A stretch of 64,000 nucleotides of DNA from Bolinopsis microptera. Taxonomy: Eukaryota; Ctenophora; Tentaculata; Lobata; Bolinopsidae. Each line of letters begins with the position of its first letter. The stretch's first letter is position 1. The notes under the pieces are model-generated. The model saw nothing but the letters and a program-made list of their open reading frames with translations. It did no database searches and was not told the origin of the DNA. A program made the position numbers and the translations under genes. Shown piece after piece: positions 11,533 to 21,873 of the stretch. The stretch lies in NCBI RefSeq assembly GCF_026151205.1, contig NC_087084.1, positions 3,775,538-3,839,537 on the forward strand. The letters run 5' to 3'.

Positions 11533-11830
11533 GAGGGGGGTGCAAAAGTCAGTACCCATATGTTGACCTTAAATTTAATATCTCAGTCTTTGAGTGCCCA
11601 ATTGAAATAATTCTTTTTGGTAATGCCTAATGGTATGATTTACTACTACTACTATACCACCACTAGTTCGAGGAATTTGATATTCGTGTTCATTTTTTTC
11701 AAATGAAGGTTCATTTTCGTATTTATTTGATAGTTTGGATAATCGGATCGAGCCAATTTTTTTAAAAGTTTCAGCTTCTCAGATGACCAAGATATGAAGC
11801 ATAACGCGACGAGGTTATTCATTATATTTA
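11533..11830 (-). mobile_element. Partial copy of the 773-bp mariner-type MITE
   Basis: Matches the reverse complement of 46597 to about 46320: GAGGGGGGTGCAAAAGTCAG resembles the MITE end, then GAGTGCCCAATTGAAATA, AGTTCGAGGAATTTG, CATTTTTTTCAAATG, GATAGTTTGGATA. The other terminus is lost. Confidence 0.65.
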
Positions 11831-12420
11831 CGTGTGATCAGGAGATTGGGTTGGCAGGCTACCGGACAACTGAACCCAATTTGGACTTTTCCTAGACAGG
11901 GTAGCTTGGGAAAATAATTGTAAACCCAATCAGTCTACCTAATTAACTTTGAAACAACAACTGAACCCAATCGTCACAGAAAATCACAGTTTAACAGGTT
12001 TCCAAACACCGCTTTAGATTAGCTGCTGCCTGGTTTCTAGTGCTATAATTTCGGAGACAAAACAGAGACAATATTTCATTAATGTTATATTTTAATAGGT
12101 AATTGTAAATATATAATAATTGTTACTTAAAATCTCACACAAAGTCATCATAATATTTCTGCTTAAGCAGTAACATCGTGTCCAAAGCACTTATAAATCA
12201 TTATGATACCATCATCAATATTACAAACAGCACTCTTTATGATATTCAACAAAAATATATATATTTTTGTATATATAGACGTATATATATTTTGTATATA
12301 TTTTGTATATATAGACGTATATATACGTCTTCTCCGTCTTGTCAAAAAGTAGAGCGAACACCAAAGGGATGCACTTCTTATCGATGACAGCGTGGATGGA
12401 GTAACTCTGTTAGTCAGTCA
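11831..12420. other. Unassigned AT-rich stretch with ATATAT runs
   Basis: Contains several GATTGGGTT/AACCCAAT words in both orientations (11845-11970), a TATATA-rich part with two copies of TATATAGACGTATATATA at about 12275-12330, and no credible gene. Confidence 0.4.
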
Positions 12421-12421
12421 A

Positions 12422-13590
12422 CTATAGATGCCAAATGACACGATTAAGGTGCTGGAAGTTTGATTCGGGGTGGAGGAAGCTCACAGCAGAAATATTAACA
12501 AAACGTAAAGTTGTATTTTCAAAACTCAGTCCCATTTTCATATGTGAAAATTTCTGAACACACATTTGACAGATTGGATGAAATTTTTGCCCACAAACCA
12601 ATAAGTCAGTTAATTGATGATGGTATGAAACCAAATAAGGGTACTGGAAGTCAAAATCTCGAAAAAAATTGGAAAATCATACTGTCCCATACTCTGTCCC
12701 ATTTTCAGTTTTTGAAGTTAAAATTTCCAGGGCCGAAATTTTATAGTTTTGGCCGAATTTCTGACCTGCAACCAATTAGTCAGTCAACTATAGATGCCAA
12801 ATGACACGATTGAGGTGCTGGAAGTTTGATTCGAGTCGGAGGAAGCTGACAGCAAAAATCTTAACAAAACGAAAAGTTGTATTTTCAAAACTCTGTCCCA
12901 TTTTCAGATGTGAAAATTTCTGAACACAAATTTGACAGATTGGATGAAATTTTTGCTCACAAACCAATTAGTCAGTTAATTGATGATGGTATGAAACCAA
13001 ATAAGGGTACTGGAAGTCAAAATCTCGGAAAAAATTGGAAAATCATACTGTCCCATACTCTGTCCCATTTTCAGTTTTTGAAGTTAAAATTTCCAGGGCC
13101 GAAATTTTATAGTTTTGGCCGAATTTCTGTCAACTATAGATGCCAAATGACACGATTGAGGTGCTGGAAGTTTGATTCGAGTCGGAGGAAGCTCACAGCA
13201 AAAATCTTAACAAAACGAAAAGTTGTATTTTCAAAACTCTGTCCCATTTTCAGATGTGAAAATTTCTGAACACACATTTGACAGATTGGATGAAATTTTT
13301 GCCCACAAACCAATAAGTCAGTTAATTGATGATGGTATGAAACCAAATAAGGGTACTGGAAGTCAAAATCTCGGAAAAAATTGGAAAATCATACTGTCCC
13401 ATACTCTGTCCCATTTTCAGTTTTTGAAGTTAAAATTTCCAGGGCCGAAATTTTATAGTTTTGGCCGAATTTCTGTCAACTATAGATGCCAAATGACACG
13501 ATTGAGGTGCTGGAAGTTTGAATCGGGTCGGAGGAAGCTCACAGCAGAAAGCTTTAAAAACGAAAAGTTGTATTTTCAAAACTCTGTCCC
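12422..13590. repeat. Tandem array, about 3.3 copies of a 346-366 bp unit
   Basis: Unit starts (GATGCCAAATGACACGATT) at 12427, 12793, 13139 and 13485. The first unit is 366 bp, the next two are 346 bp; the 20-bp difference is the segment GACCTGCAACCAATTAGTCAG-like before the junction, present only once. Overlapping frames across the units come from the repeat and not from a gene. Confidence 0.9.
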
Positions 13591-14702
13591 ACTTTTAATC
13601 AGGGTTGGGAAAAATGTTTTTTCGTTTTTTTGAGAACCGGCGTTTTTTGCGTTTTTTTAAATGGTGGCCTTTTTTAATTTGAATAACCCTGTACCTACCC
13701 ACATCATTTGACCTTCTGCAAAATGGCAGTTATCCTAAAATTATTAATTTTGTTAACAAATGTTTGCAGGTTGTGCCAACAAAAAACGTTCGATATTTTT
13801 CAGCTTTATTTCTATGAGGCTATATGCTATACAAATTTGTCTCGGAATAGTAGCGTCAGGATTAATGATCATACTAACTATAACCACTGCGAATTTTTAA
13901 ACTCGAATTTGTAAACTATCGAATTTCAAATTTGCCAATTCGTAAAAAAGCATTTAAAATGAGAAAATATCACATTATATTATATTACTTTTAAGATATC
14001 ACATTACTTTTAAGTGCAATTGATTAATGATTACTTAGAAAGTCTGTTCGAATTTTCCACATAAATCTCTCGTGAGTCATGAGGCTGTGAAAACTTCGGG
14101 ATGCTGGCATTATGGTGATGGTTAAATAGACTAATAACAAGACCAAAAGAGGCCAGGTGGAGTCCAGCTAGCGATTGGAAACTTACCTGGGACCACAGGC
14201 TATCATGTTCATAAACATGCCGAATAAAGATTCCGCCGAATAAAGATTCGGCGGAATGACAGGCTAAGGGCCGCCCAGTAATTGGAAACAGAAGCAGTCA
14301 GGTTTACTTCCAGTTCCCCTCTTGAAGTTGTAAACGCGTCTGTGAGGGTACTGAAATATTCAGACTTTATTTTTATCTGCAATGTTGGGTGTTAATTACA
14401 AATCACATGAGGTTTTAAATACAGCTCCATATATTGAGGATGCTTGGATTATGGTAATGGGTAAGTTGACTAACACAGGAGCCAAATATAGTTAAAAACA
14501 GGTTGAGTCTAGCTTTAGCGATTGAAAACATAAACAGACATGTTTACAGGAGGGCAAGGGTGGCTCAGTTTGGTGAAAAACCAAAGTTCGCTATAAAACA
14601 GCTTGTTAAAATATCACTGCACCATTCTGATTTGAATAATTTTATAAATAACAAATCAACTTCATGATGTTCGTTCGGAGCATTATTTTCCTTTTCGCAG
14701 TT
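13591..14702. other. No gene; weak internal duplication
   Basis: About 14100-14200 and 14435-14550 share ordered words (ATGCTGGCATTATGGTGATGG / ATGCTTGGATTATGGTAATGG; GAGTCCAGCTAGCGATTGG / GAGTCTAGCTTTAGCGATTG), an old direct duplication. A short hairpin, TTCCGCCGAATAAAGATTCGGCGGAA, is at 14229-14256 (26 bases, interrupted here as stem CCGCCGAA / TTCGGCGG). Confidence 0.4.
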
Positions 14703-15354
14703 GGCCTGGGGGTCCTTTCCGAAATGAAACTTAGTAGTAAATATTGCTTAGTTTTCCCTTTTTTGCTAAAATCCGTTCCGAAAACCAACTTAAGTAACAA
14801 AGTTAGCAAATTTTCAAGCAAAATTTTTGAATTAAGTTTTTACTTCGATTTTTGCTTAGTTTCAACTTAAGAGCTATTTTTTGCTTAAGTTGCTTCCAAT
14901 TTTTCATTTTTTGCTAATTTTTTTAAGTTTGGTTCAGACCAACCTTAGAATTGTAAGTTTTTACTTAATATCCCAAATTTCATTGCAAGTTGATTGAATT
15001 GAACAATTTGAATAATAATTCAGTGTTCATAAAAGGATTTTCTTTAGATTCGGCCTGTCTTCATGTTCTCCGTTTCCCGCTTATTGGACCAGGTGATCTC
15101 GCATGCTTTTTATTTAAATCTGAGAATGTGAATGTAAGTGTAATTCTAATTAGCCAGATTCATTTTCTGAGATAAAGCTAGAAATTTAACAAAATATAAT
15201 CGACCTTGTTATTGTAGCGCGATGCACTACTGGGTCGCGCGCGCATCAAATAATGCTTCTCGCAACCACAAATGCAGATCGGCGAGATGCGAAGGCAGAA
15301 GGATTGACATCGTGAATCAAACCTTGTTACAAACTCATTTTGATGACCGTTCCT
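14703..15354 (+). mobile_element. Second copy of the nested element plus flank, internally deleted
   Basis: 14703-15050 equals 8343-8690 and 15051-15354 equals 9280-9583 with only one or two base changes and no gaps. The 589 bp between these parts at the first locus are absent. The right inverted repeat of the nested element is therefore lost. Confidence 0.9.
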
Positions 15355-15814
15355 GAACTAAAAGTAAAATAAATATTTCAGAATATTCTAGAAGGTTATG
15401 GATTATTCTACAGGGTAGCCAAGCCTGCAGCCTAACAATTATTGATACATGGCATGCAACGTATGTCAAAACAATTATAATGAGTAATTCGATTTATCGA
15501 ATTTGCATTTTTATTGTTGAATATATGTTCATTTTCCATTCTATTATTATTATTGACGGCCCTTGCACAAACTAATCATTGAGGTTAAGACCGAGTTTGT
15601 TTGTCTATTTCTTGCTTCTCCAATTATCAAATTAGATTATAGCGGTGCTTTATTGAAATAACGATCCCTGGAGGTCTAATATAAATGTTTTGGGTCGCAG
15701 ACTGACATTAACCATAAAATCGTTTTCGCAAATTCCACCTTATAGATCATTTGGCTTGAAAATATGATCTTACTCGACATAGACAGGATTTTCTGCAGCT
15801 GGGCCTCCTATATT

Positions 15815-15898
15815 TACATTGTTTTATTTACGTTGTTTTATTTACGTTGTTTATTTACGTTATTTTATTTACGTTGTTTTATTTACGTTGTTTTATTT
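15815..15898. repeat. 14-bp minisatellite TTTTATTTACGTTG, short block
   Basis: About six copies, one shortened (TTTATTTACGTTG lacking one T), just before the larger block of the same unit. Confidence 0.85.
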
Positions 15899-16004
15899 TT
15901 GACCATTGTTAATGGTTTGGCCCGGCGCGCGCTTTTTCGTAGCACTTGCCGTCGGCGCGCGCTACTTCGAAAAAATTTATAGACGAGTAACATCCGTCAA
16001 TTTT
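15899..16004. repeat. GC-rich island between minisatellite blocks
   Basis: Contains two copies of GGCGCGCGCT, the second followed by ACTTCGAAAAAATTTATAG, then GACGAGTAACATCCGTCAA. The last part recurs reversed at about 51915-51945, so it belongs to a dispersed repeat. Confidence 0.5.
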
Positions 16005-16322
16005 ATTTACGTTGTTTTATTTACGTTGTTTTATTTACATTGTTTTATTTACGTTGTTTTATTTACGTTGTTTTATTTACAATGTTTTATTTGCTTTGTT
16101 TTATTTACGTTTTTTTATTTACGTTGTTTTATTTACGTTGTTTTATTTAAATTACGTTGTTTTATTTACGTTGTTTTATTTACGTTGTTTTATTTATGTT
16201 GTTTTATTTACGTTGTTTTATTTACGTTGTTTTATTTACTTTGTTTTATTTATATTTTTATTTACGTTGTTTTATTTACGTTGTTTTATTTACGTTGTTT
16301 TATTTACGTTGTTTTATTTACG
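16005..16322. repeat. 14-bp minisatellite TTTTATTTACGTTG, about 22 copies
   Basis: Head-to-tail copies with scattered substitutions (ACATTG, ATGTTG, GCTTTG) and two length variants near 16148 and 16255. Because the unit gives long stop-free frames rich in F, Y, L and V (FIYVVLFTLFYL), it mimics a membrane protein but is not a gene. Confidence 0.92.
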
Positions 16323-16999
16323 TCTGCTAAGCTAGGGATCTAAAATGAGAAGTACGGACTCGTTAAGGGGGAAAAGTATTTACTTGTAAGCAACTTTGAA
16401 AAGTCCGACTCATACGACGTACGATTCAGATAGAAATTTTTTGTTTTTGAATTATTATCATCGGGGCCGTTGTAAAATGTAATTGTTTGCCGATGTTAGA
16501 GAAAATATATCGTTCGCGAACAAATTAAACACACAATTCTTAGGTGATTAGGCAAGTATTTAAAAGTAAAACGAAAATTCTACAAAATTACCAGACAATT
16601 TACTTATTTAAACAGCTTGTTTCTCTTAAGGTTGAACTTTAAGTTAATCGATGATTGGAATATATGTAGAAACACAAGTTTTTGAAAACGCTCAATATTA
16701 GTCCGTAGCATGCGATTTAGAAATAGAACTCTTCCATCGATTTCTAGAAGGAGAACTTTTCAGTAGAATTGAAAAGTACGTACGATACGAGTAAATTGAA
16801 AGTCCGACTCATTCGTACTTCTAATCTTGGTTTATTACTGTTCAGAGCTATAAATCAGTCAAGTCAAGTTAAATCATTGCTAAAAATCAATCCAAACCCA
16901 ATAAGGTTTGCTTCACGGCCGGTTATCTATTCGGTAGTGATTTGCATTGAACAGGGCATAATATTAACACGTGATGATACTAGCTACGTTCTGTAATAA
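16323..16999. other. No recognisable feature
   Basis: Unique-looking AT-rich sequence with three GTCCGACTCATWCG-like words (about 16405, 16440 side, 16800). No gene or transposon end was found. Confidence 0.35.
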
Positions 17000-17518
17000 T
17001 GATATCACAATGCTGGCAAGCATGACCGTGCCTTTTATATTCACAATACTATTTACCCCCTTTATTATTTACCCCCTTTATTATTTACCCCCTTTACTAT
17101 TTACCCCCTTTACTTTTATACCCCTTTATTGTTTTTCGGGCATTAAGACTCATCGAAAGTAGTTCAGCAGGTATATTTAAGTTCAAATCATTCTAATTCA
17201 ATGTTAAAGATGACAGAAACAAGAAATAGTTATGTTGAGGTTTTTAAGAAATTTGCGCAAAATACGCGCCAGCATGTTATACGAAATTCGGTAAAAAACC
17301 CAAAATCGCCATATTCAGGTGCTTTAAAAACCATGTTAAAATTGAGTTAGAGATCTAAAACTTTGCAGGGCGTCTAGACGTTGACCAAATCGACTGTATA
17401 AAAAATTTCGTGTTTCAGGAGTATCGGGAAATGGGTTTTCTGGAACCCCTGTTTTACGATAGATTGTCGTGATATCTATCTATATATAGATGTCATCATG
17501 AATATATGTATATATACA
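17000..17518 (+). repeat. Module X, diverged copy (X0)
   Basis: Starts like X (TGCTGGCAAGCA), carries a five-fold TATTTACCCCCTT tandem repeat (17047-17130), then follows X closely (CATTAAGACTCATCG, AAAACCCAAAATCGCCATATTCAGG, GGCGTCTAGACGTTGACC, TACGATAGATTGTCGTGAT; words shown separately). It lacks the GC-rich double hairpin of X. Confidence 0.75.
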
Positions 17519-18026
17519 TTTGACCAAAACCCATAATCATGGGTAGAGTGGACCGCTGCCAGTGTCTCTCTTTCCCAAACAAAAGGAAATGATATTAATT
17601 TAATTGACCGTTCTCAAATGCAAAATGATACCGAAAATGAAATCGGTCGCTCGCTTTTCCCATTCATTCACGGCTTACGAATTGTAATAAGTTTCGATTG
17701 ATTAGGTACATCAATCAGATGCTGTAAAAATCTCTTTGGGTTGCGTTCGGGTCGATACCTAGTATTTCGGGGTAAGGGTGGTAGTTATTACTTATTGAAT
17801 TAGCTGAAGTTTATTGAATCTTTATTGCCGAGTACAGCTGCCTTCGGGTAGTTCTTCTTAATCTATTACAATTGTAAATGAATAGGAAAAGCGAGCGACC
17901 GATTTCATTTTCGGTATCATTTTGCATTTGAGAACGGTCAATCAAATTAATATCATTTCCTTTTCTTTGCGAAAGAGAGACACTGGCAGCGGTCCACTCT
18001 ACCCATGATTATGCGTTTTGGTCAAA
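17519..18026 (+). mobile_element. 0.5 kb MITE, copy 1
   Basis: Ends TTTGACCAAAACCCATAATC and its reverse complement, with terminal inverted repeats of about 140-150 bp. The interior reads CACGGCTTACGAATTGTAAT first, taken here as plus orientation. It has no coding capacity. Confidence 0.9.
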
Positions 18027-18747
18027 TATCATCTCTTTTTGATTATAATGTCAGGGTACTTTATTTATAAAGTCGAAATATAAACTGATATCTTCATTAA
18101 TAAGGAGGAAGTTTCAACAATTTCGAAATTTTTCCTTTAAAAACATTTCCTTGTGTTTAGGTAAGCATATCGGTCGATCACTGACTGAATATGCCACTTG
18201 ATACTCATTCAAGTTGGCATTAAATTCATTTATAAAGACATTAAACTGTCGTGGCAAAGCAGAATTTGTTGGAAATCACGAATGAGCAAAATTCTCACCT
18301 TTCGCACGTGCAAACTTTGAGCGGACGTTGCGTGCGCATCCAATATTGAATCGCCGTAACTTTTTGCATGTAATTGTTTTATATATAGCTTGATAAGCAT
18401 GCAAAGTTTCAAAGTATTTCAAGAAGAACTGTAATCACAACGGCACTCTAAAGTTGACAGAAAATGACGAAAACAGCAATTTTTAGTGATTTTAGCAATT
18501 TTCTATCAATTTGGGCGTGTCCCCACGTGTGCAACTTTTTGATTTTTAACTTTAAAACTAGCCTAATGCACAATTTCTACCTATAGGAAGCAGAACTGAG
18601 CTCCACAACCCAAGGCATGGCCCAACACCAGAGAATACTAAATCGCAAAATTGACGTTTTTATAAAATAATTCTTCAAAAAAGCACAAACTTCAATGACG
18701 AATATCTTTATGAAGGAGCAAGCTAGAAAAATTTTCCGGTAGATTTT
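18027..18747 (+). repeat. Module B, copy 1
   Basis: From TATCATCTCTTTTTGATTAT to GGTAGATTTTCAGAAT. Near-identical to 26744-27464 and slightly diverged from 21874-22596. Non-coding; contains GCACGTGC and GCGTGCGC words. Confidence 0.85.
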
Positions 18748-19061
18748 CAGAATTTATTTTTAATTGTAGTTGACGAAATGAGAGTCTCCACTCAGTGTGT
18801 TAAAACATAATTCTTTGTCGACGTTTCGGCTACATGCCTTTGTCATAAACAGGACGTACTGAAAACTTACATAGCTGCAAAGATACAATGTTAAAATAAT
18901 CTATTAATACTACGAAATATAACAACAACAAATAACATCTTGAAACCCATAAACGATCACAAAATTTTTTTCCAAAAGAAACATAAAATATAACGGCTAA
19001 AAGAATCCACACCGCAACAAGCCGTGAACAATTCCTCATAGTACTACAAACATTTTACCAA
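18748..19061 (+). repeat. Module C, copy 1 (Penelope-like 3' region, reversed)
   Basis: From TTATTTTTAATTGTAGTTGA to ATTTTACCAAGAT. On the minus strand it carries GGCATGTAGCCGAAACGTCG, the degenerate hammerhead-like motif described at 25773-25800. Confidence 0.8.
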
Positions 19062-19606
19062 GATCACAGTGCTGGCAAGCACGAGCGGTGTCTTTATTGG
19101 GGGTATACTATGTACCCCCTTTACTATTGTACCCCCTTTACTATTATACCCCCTTTGGTACTCGTCGGAAGCCGCTTTCGTGCACGCGAAGCGTGCACTC
19201 CGGCCGGAGGCGGCGGCCGAAGGCCGCCGCCTCCGGCAGGAGTTTTTCAGGCATTAAGACTCATCGGAAGTCGTTCAGCAGATTTATTTTTAGTTCAAAA
19301 CATTCTAATTTGATGTCAAAGATGAAAGGAATAAAAATAGTTATGTTGAGATTTTTAAGAAATTTGCATAAAATACTCGCCAGCACTGTTATACGAAATT
19401 CGGTAAAAAACCCAAAATCGCCATATTCAGGTGCCTTAAAAACCATGTTAAAATTGAGTTAGAGATCTGAAATTTTTCAGGGCGTCTAGACGTTGACCAA
19501 ATCGACTGCAAAAAAAGTTTCAGGTTTCAGGAGCATCGGGAAGTGGGTTTTCTAGAACCCCTGTTTTACGATAGATTGTCGTGATACATATATACATATA
19601 TATATA
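19062..19606 (+). repeat. Module X, copy 1, with GC-rich double hairpin
   Basis: Starts CACAGTGCTGGCAAGCAC, then three GTACCCCCTTTACTAT-type repeats, two GAA-loop hairpins (19180-19198, 8-bp stem; 19204-19236, 15-bp stem), and ends in a TATATA tract. Its reverse complement is the spacer of the large palindrome (22898-23441). Confidence 0.85.
19180..19236. other. Two adjacent perfect hairpins with GAA triloops
   Basis: First: GTGCACGC-GAA-GCGTGCAC (19180-19198). Second: CCGGAGGCGGCGGCC-GAA-GGCCGCCGCCTCCGG in three parts at 19204-19218, 19219-19221, 19222-19236. The core GCGAAGC of the first is the DNA mini-hairpin known for extreme stability. The same pair, reversed, is at about 23268-23326. 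Confidence 0.95.
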
Positions 19607-20110
19607 TTTTACCAAAACCCATATTCATGGGTAGAGTGGACCGCTGCCAGTGTCTCTCTTTCCCAAACAAAAGGAAATGATATTAATTTGATTGACCGTT
19701 CTCAAATGCAAAATGATACCGAGAATGAAATCGGTCGCTCGCTTTTCCCATTCATTTACAATTGTAATAGATTAAGAAGATCTACCCAAAGGCAGCTGTA
19801 CTCGGCAATAAAGATTCAATAAACTTCAGCTAATTCAATAAGCAATAACTACTACCCTTACCCCGAAATACTAGGTATCGATCCGAACGCAACCCAAAGA
19901 GATTTTTACAGCATCTGACTGATGTAATCAATCGAAATTTATTACAATTCGTAAGCCGTGAATGAATGGAAAAAGCGAGCGACCGATTTCATTCTCGGTA
20001 TCATTTTGCATTTGAGAACGGTCAATCAAATTAATATCATTTCCTTTTGTTTGGGAAAGAGAGACACTGGCAGCGGTCCACTCTACCCATGAATATGGGT
20101 TTTGGTAAAA
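19607..20110 (-). mobile_element. 0.5 kb MITE, copy 2 (outer left of the palindrome)
   Basis: Ends are TTTTACCAAAACCCATATTC and its reverse complement; the subtype differs from copies 1, 3 and 4 (TTTGACC). Interior is in minus orientation (CATTTACAATTGTAATAG first). Pairs with copy 5 across the palindrome. Confidence 0.88.
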
Positions 20111-20130
20111 TCTATCTATATATATATATA

Positions 20131-20483
20131 TTCAGGGATAGACGCTTTGCCAGTCAATTGTAGCCTGTATTTAATTGTCCATAGATTCAAAAGTATAAAA
20201 GATACAGCCATTTCCGACCACAGGTCTTGAAAATAATTGTTTACACTTTAGTTTACATTGTATAAACAAATTATTTGACGTCATGAACACCCCAATTGAT
20301 AACGTCATCAAGTTAACCGTTTTTAAAACTTGATTTTTGACAAAGTAATAACTTTTAAAATTAATTTTAAACCATTAAGGAGTAATTTTATTCAAAATCT
20401 GAGGAAATTTTAACCTTAGATAATTGTTCAAGCATTCTGAAAATCTGGTTATCTTGTTTTGCTCTTATGAGTGGGTCAATCAT
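20131..20483 (+). repeat. Module D, copy 1 (long form)
   Basis: Begins TTCAGGGATAGACGCTTTGC after a TATATA tract; includes TTATTTGACGTCATGAACACC and ends with GGTTATCTTGTTTTGCTCTT plus GAGTGGGTCAATCAT. Paired with 25867-26220. Confidence 0.85.
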
Positions 20484-20795
20484 TTATTTTTAATTGTAGT
20501 TGACGAAATGAGAGTCTCCACTCAGTGTGTTAAAACATAATTCTTTGTCGACGTTTCGGCTACATGCCTTTGTCATAAACAGGACGTACTGAAAACTTAC
20601 ATAGCTGTAAAGATACAATGTTAAAATAATCTATTAATACTACGAAATATAACAACAACAAATAACATCTTGAAACCCATAAACGATCACAAAATTTTTT
20701 TTCCAAAAGAAACATAAAATATAACGGCTAAAAGAATCCACACCGCAACAAGCCGTGAACAATTCCTCATAGTACTACAAACATTTTACCAAGAT
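20484..20795 (+). repeat. Module C, copy 2
   Basis: Same as 18748-19061 apart from a few bases, directly joined to palindrome E at AAGATAGCTCC. Confidence 0.82.
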
Positions 20796-21364
20796 AGCTC
20801 CTTCATAAAACTGATTAATCTAAAATTATCTAGGTTAATAAGTTCAATATTACATTAACTTCCAAGTATATTTTATCCATTCACCTTCATTTACGGACTC
20901 AGACAATTGAGTATTTATTTCTGGGTTTTCACGTTTTATTAGAACCGACTGCCACAATTGACGGTCCACATAGTCTTTACATCTTTTTCGAACTATAAAC
21001 CGAAACGGTATGTTTGGCATTGAAATGTCTGCATGATCCTCTAGGTAGTGCTTCCCCATGGCCGTAGATTAGTAAGGGATGGCAACAAATCTACGGCCAT
21101 GGGGAAGCACTACCTAGAGGATCATGCAGACATTTCAATGCCAAACATACCGTTTCGGTTTATAGTTCGAAAAAGATGTAAAGACTATGTGGACCGTCAA
21201 TTGTGGCAGTCGGTTCTAATAAAACGTGAAAACCCAGAAATAAATACTCAATTGTCTGAGTCCGTAAATGAAGGTGATTGGATAAAATATACTTGGAAGT
21301 TAATGTAATATTGAACTTATTAACCTAGATAATTTTAGATTAATCAGTTTTATGAAGGAGCTAT
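20794..21364. repeat. Palindrome E, copy 1: two inverted ends of a GIY-YIG/Penelope-like frame
   Basis: Arms 20794-21070 and 21088-21364 (277 bp each) are reverse complements around a 17-bp spacer. Each arm encodes, reading outwards, the same 69-codon tail (minus strand 21059-20850, plus strand about 21099-21308): MGKHYLEDHAD, then F-x-F-I-V, DYVDRQLWQSVLIKREN and PEINTQLSES. H..DH, R..WQS.LI and P.INT resemble the C-terminal part of GIY-YIG endonuclease domains of Penelope-like elements; the catalytic GIY-YIG block itself is absent. One residue differs between arms (E or D before WIKYTW). Family call is tentative. Confidence 0.7.
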
Positions 21365-21873
21365 TTGACCAAAACCCATAATCATGGGTAGAGTGGACCG
21401 CTGTCAGTGTCTCTCTTTCCCAAACAAAAGGAAATGATATTACTTTGATTGACCGTTCTCAAATGCAAAATGATACCGAGAATGAAATCGGTCGCTCGCT
21501 TTTCCCATTCATTCACGGCTTACGAATTGTAATAAGTTTCGATTGATTACATCAATCAGATGCTGTAAAAATCTCTCTGGGTTGCGTTCGGGTCGATACC
21601 TAGTATTTCGGGGTAAGGGTGGTAGTTATTAGTATTACTTATTGAATTAGCTGAAGTTTATTGAATCTTCATTGCCGAGTACAGCTGCCTTTGGGTAGTT
21701 CTTCTTAATCTATTACAATTGTAAATGAATGGGAAAAGCGAGCGACCGATTTCATTCTCGGTATCATTTTGCATTTGAGAACGGTCAATCAAAGTAATAT
21801 CATTTCCTTTTGTTTGGGAAAGAGAGACACTGACAGCGGTCCACTCTACCCATGATTATGGGTTTTGGTCAAA
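21364..21873 (+). mobile_element. 0.5 kb MITE, copy 3
   Basis: TTTGACC subtype, plus orientation. Flanked by TA on both sides (GAGCTA before, TATCATC after), between E and B, which suggests a TA target duplication. Confidence 0.88.

Noticed and set aside
12511-13633. Overlapping 97-136 codon frames that share the same peptide
   Set aside because: They follow the tandem 346-366 bp unit, shift frame between units and have no coding signature.
15764-16343. Long frames resembling a hydrophobic membrane protein (FIYVVLFTLFYL repeats)
   Set aside because: They are translations of a 14-bp minisatellite in several frames; no start context, splice sites or non-repetitive part.
18830-19039. 69-codon frame on the minus strand with hydrophobic stretch (also 27546-27755)
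   Set aside because: Lies in module C, the presumed 3' untranslated part of a Penelope-like element; not kept open in copy 2 because of a base insertion.
19088-19462. 124-codon frame with proline/arginine-rich start, present twice (also 23044-23418, opposite strand)
   Set aside because: It is the inverted copy of module X; the unusual residues come from the GC-rich hairpins and the CCCCCTTT repeats, and the diverged X0 copy does not keep the frame.
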